Below are positions 63,269-64,000 of a stretch of DNA of 64,000 bases, one piece after another. Source of the stretch: Kordiimonadaceae bacterium. Its GTDB lineage: Bacteria; Pseudomonadota; Alphaproteobacteria; Sphingomonadales; Kordiimonadaceae. Position 1 is the stretch's first letter, and each line of letters begins with the position of its first letter. Where the stretch lies: positions 310,001 through 374,000 of the forward strand of contig JAEPQB010000003.1 of assembly GCA_017640725.1 (NCBI GenBank), in the 5' to 3' direction. The notes beneath the pieces are model-generated. The model made no database searches. It saw nothing but the letters and a program-made list of their open reading frames with translations, and was not told where the DNA came from. The position numbers were made by a program, and so were the translations under genes.

Positions 63269-64000
63269 TTGAAAAAAGTTGGTGGCGCATTCGTATCTGT
63301 CAGCCTGTGGATAACCACTTCCACGGTCCTTTTAGCCTGCATTCTCTTAGGGCGCTTGTTCTTCGCGCCCATTGATGTTGGGTTCGCGCGCGGACAAATT
63401 ATAGAAAGAGCCGCCGATGTTTTGCCCGGATGGAATGTCCGCTTTGCCCAAGCGCGCGTTGGCTGGGACTGGCGAGAAGTACGTCCTTGGGTGGTGCTGG
63501 AAGATGTAAGATTGGTTGATCGACGCAATCGGTTAACCGCTTCACTCCCCAGAGCAGAAGTAGGACTTGGGTTTGCCGGCATACTGTCTGGCCTGGGTGT
63601 TTCAACCATTGAAATCGAAAATGCGAACGTAAGAATTTCAGACCTTGGTGGTTTCAGTGATACCACAGATGACAGTTTGTTTGACGATCTGTTTGGCGAA
63701 AGCGGCATCCCACAGCCAGAAGTATTCATTCCGCTAACAGAGGCATTTAATCGCTTTACCCTTCGCTTGCTTGATAATGCGCCGGCACTCAGTCGTGTTG
63801 GTTTTAACCGGCTTTCTGTCAGCATTTATCGGGGAGAAGACCTCTCAGAAGCGCAAATTGCGGTGTCTTCTTTCGATCTGCGCCAAACTGGTGAGGACCT
63901 CACTTTGGCGGCTCAGTTGGAGGCGGCAGTGGGTGGCAATCCAATCAAAACACGTCTTGCTGGGCGCGCCAATCCCACGCGTGGTGATCTGTCAATCCTG
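63269..64000 (+). CDS. AsmA/YhdP-like protein, 3' truncated by the window
   Basis: Manual translation from TTG 63269: LKKVGGAFVSVSLWITTSTVLLACILLGRLFFAPIDVGFARGQIIERAADVLPGWNVRFAQARVGWDWREVRPWVVLEDVRLVDRRNR...; open to window end, so not in ORF track. Confidence 0.75.
   Translation, partial: MKKVGGAFVSVSLWITTSTVLLACILLGRLFFAPIDVGFARGQIIERAADVLPGWNVRFAQARVGWDWREVRPWVVLEDVRLVDRRNRLTASLPRAEVGLGFAGILSGLGVSTIEIENANVRISDLGGFSDTTDDSLFDDLFGESGIPQPEVFIPLTEAFNRFTLRLLDNAPALSRVGFNRLSVSIYRGEDLSEAQIAVSSFDLRQTGEDLTLAAQLEAAVGGNPIKTRLAGRANPTRGDLSIL

Noticed and set aside
63190-63825. 211-aa minus-strand ORF
   Set aside because: Antisense to the AsmA/YhdP-like frame, Ser/Arg/Thr-rich shadow composition

Overview
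The window reads as a contiguous chromosomal segment of an alphaproteobacterium. This is inferred from GTTC-N7-GTTC LexA boxes, an NDUFA12-type complex I accessory protein, a DUF2155 gene, a bactofilin/M23 pair and an RNase E with an acidic insertion. It is densely packed with housekeeping genes: guaB, rlmE, trmFO, uvrA, ssb, nrdJ, mlaD, aat, accBC, aroQ, thiSG, rne, an amidase, a PBP1A, prfB, a ClpP-like gene, bcp and glnE. I saw no tRNA, rRNA, CRISPR array, insertion sequence or prophage. The observations most worth following up are: (1) a 60-aa small membrane-protein ORF at 1271-1453 (-) whose promoter is flanked by two LexA boxes, a candidate SOS effector (SidA-like in logic); (2) a compact transcription unit at about 991-1196 with a 6S-like fold and an overlapping 26/34-codon ORF, ended by a strong terminator; (3) an unlisted canonical +1 frameshift start for prfB; (4) an internal Shine-Dalgarno/ATG that separates a histone-H1-like Lys/Ala tail from a DUF4389 membrane domain; (5) LexA boxes at uvrA and ssb; (6) several unlisted features (a 32-aa membrane peptide, a partial AsmA/YhdP-like ORF running off the window, terminators and palindromes). 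No large, clearly novel multigene system is evident. All family names come from recognition of the translated sequence without any database search.
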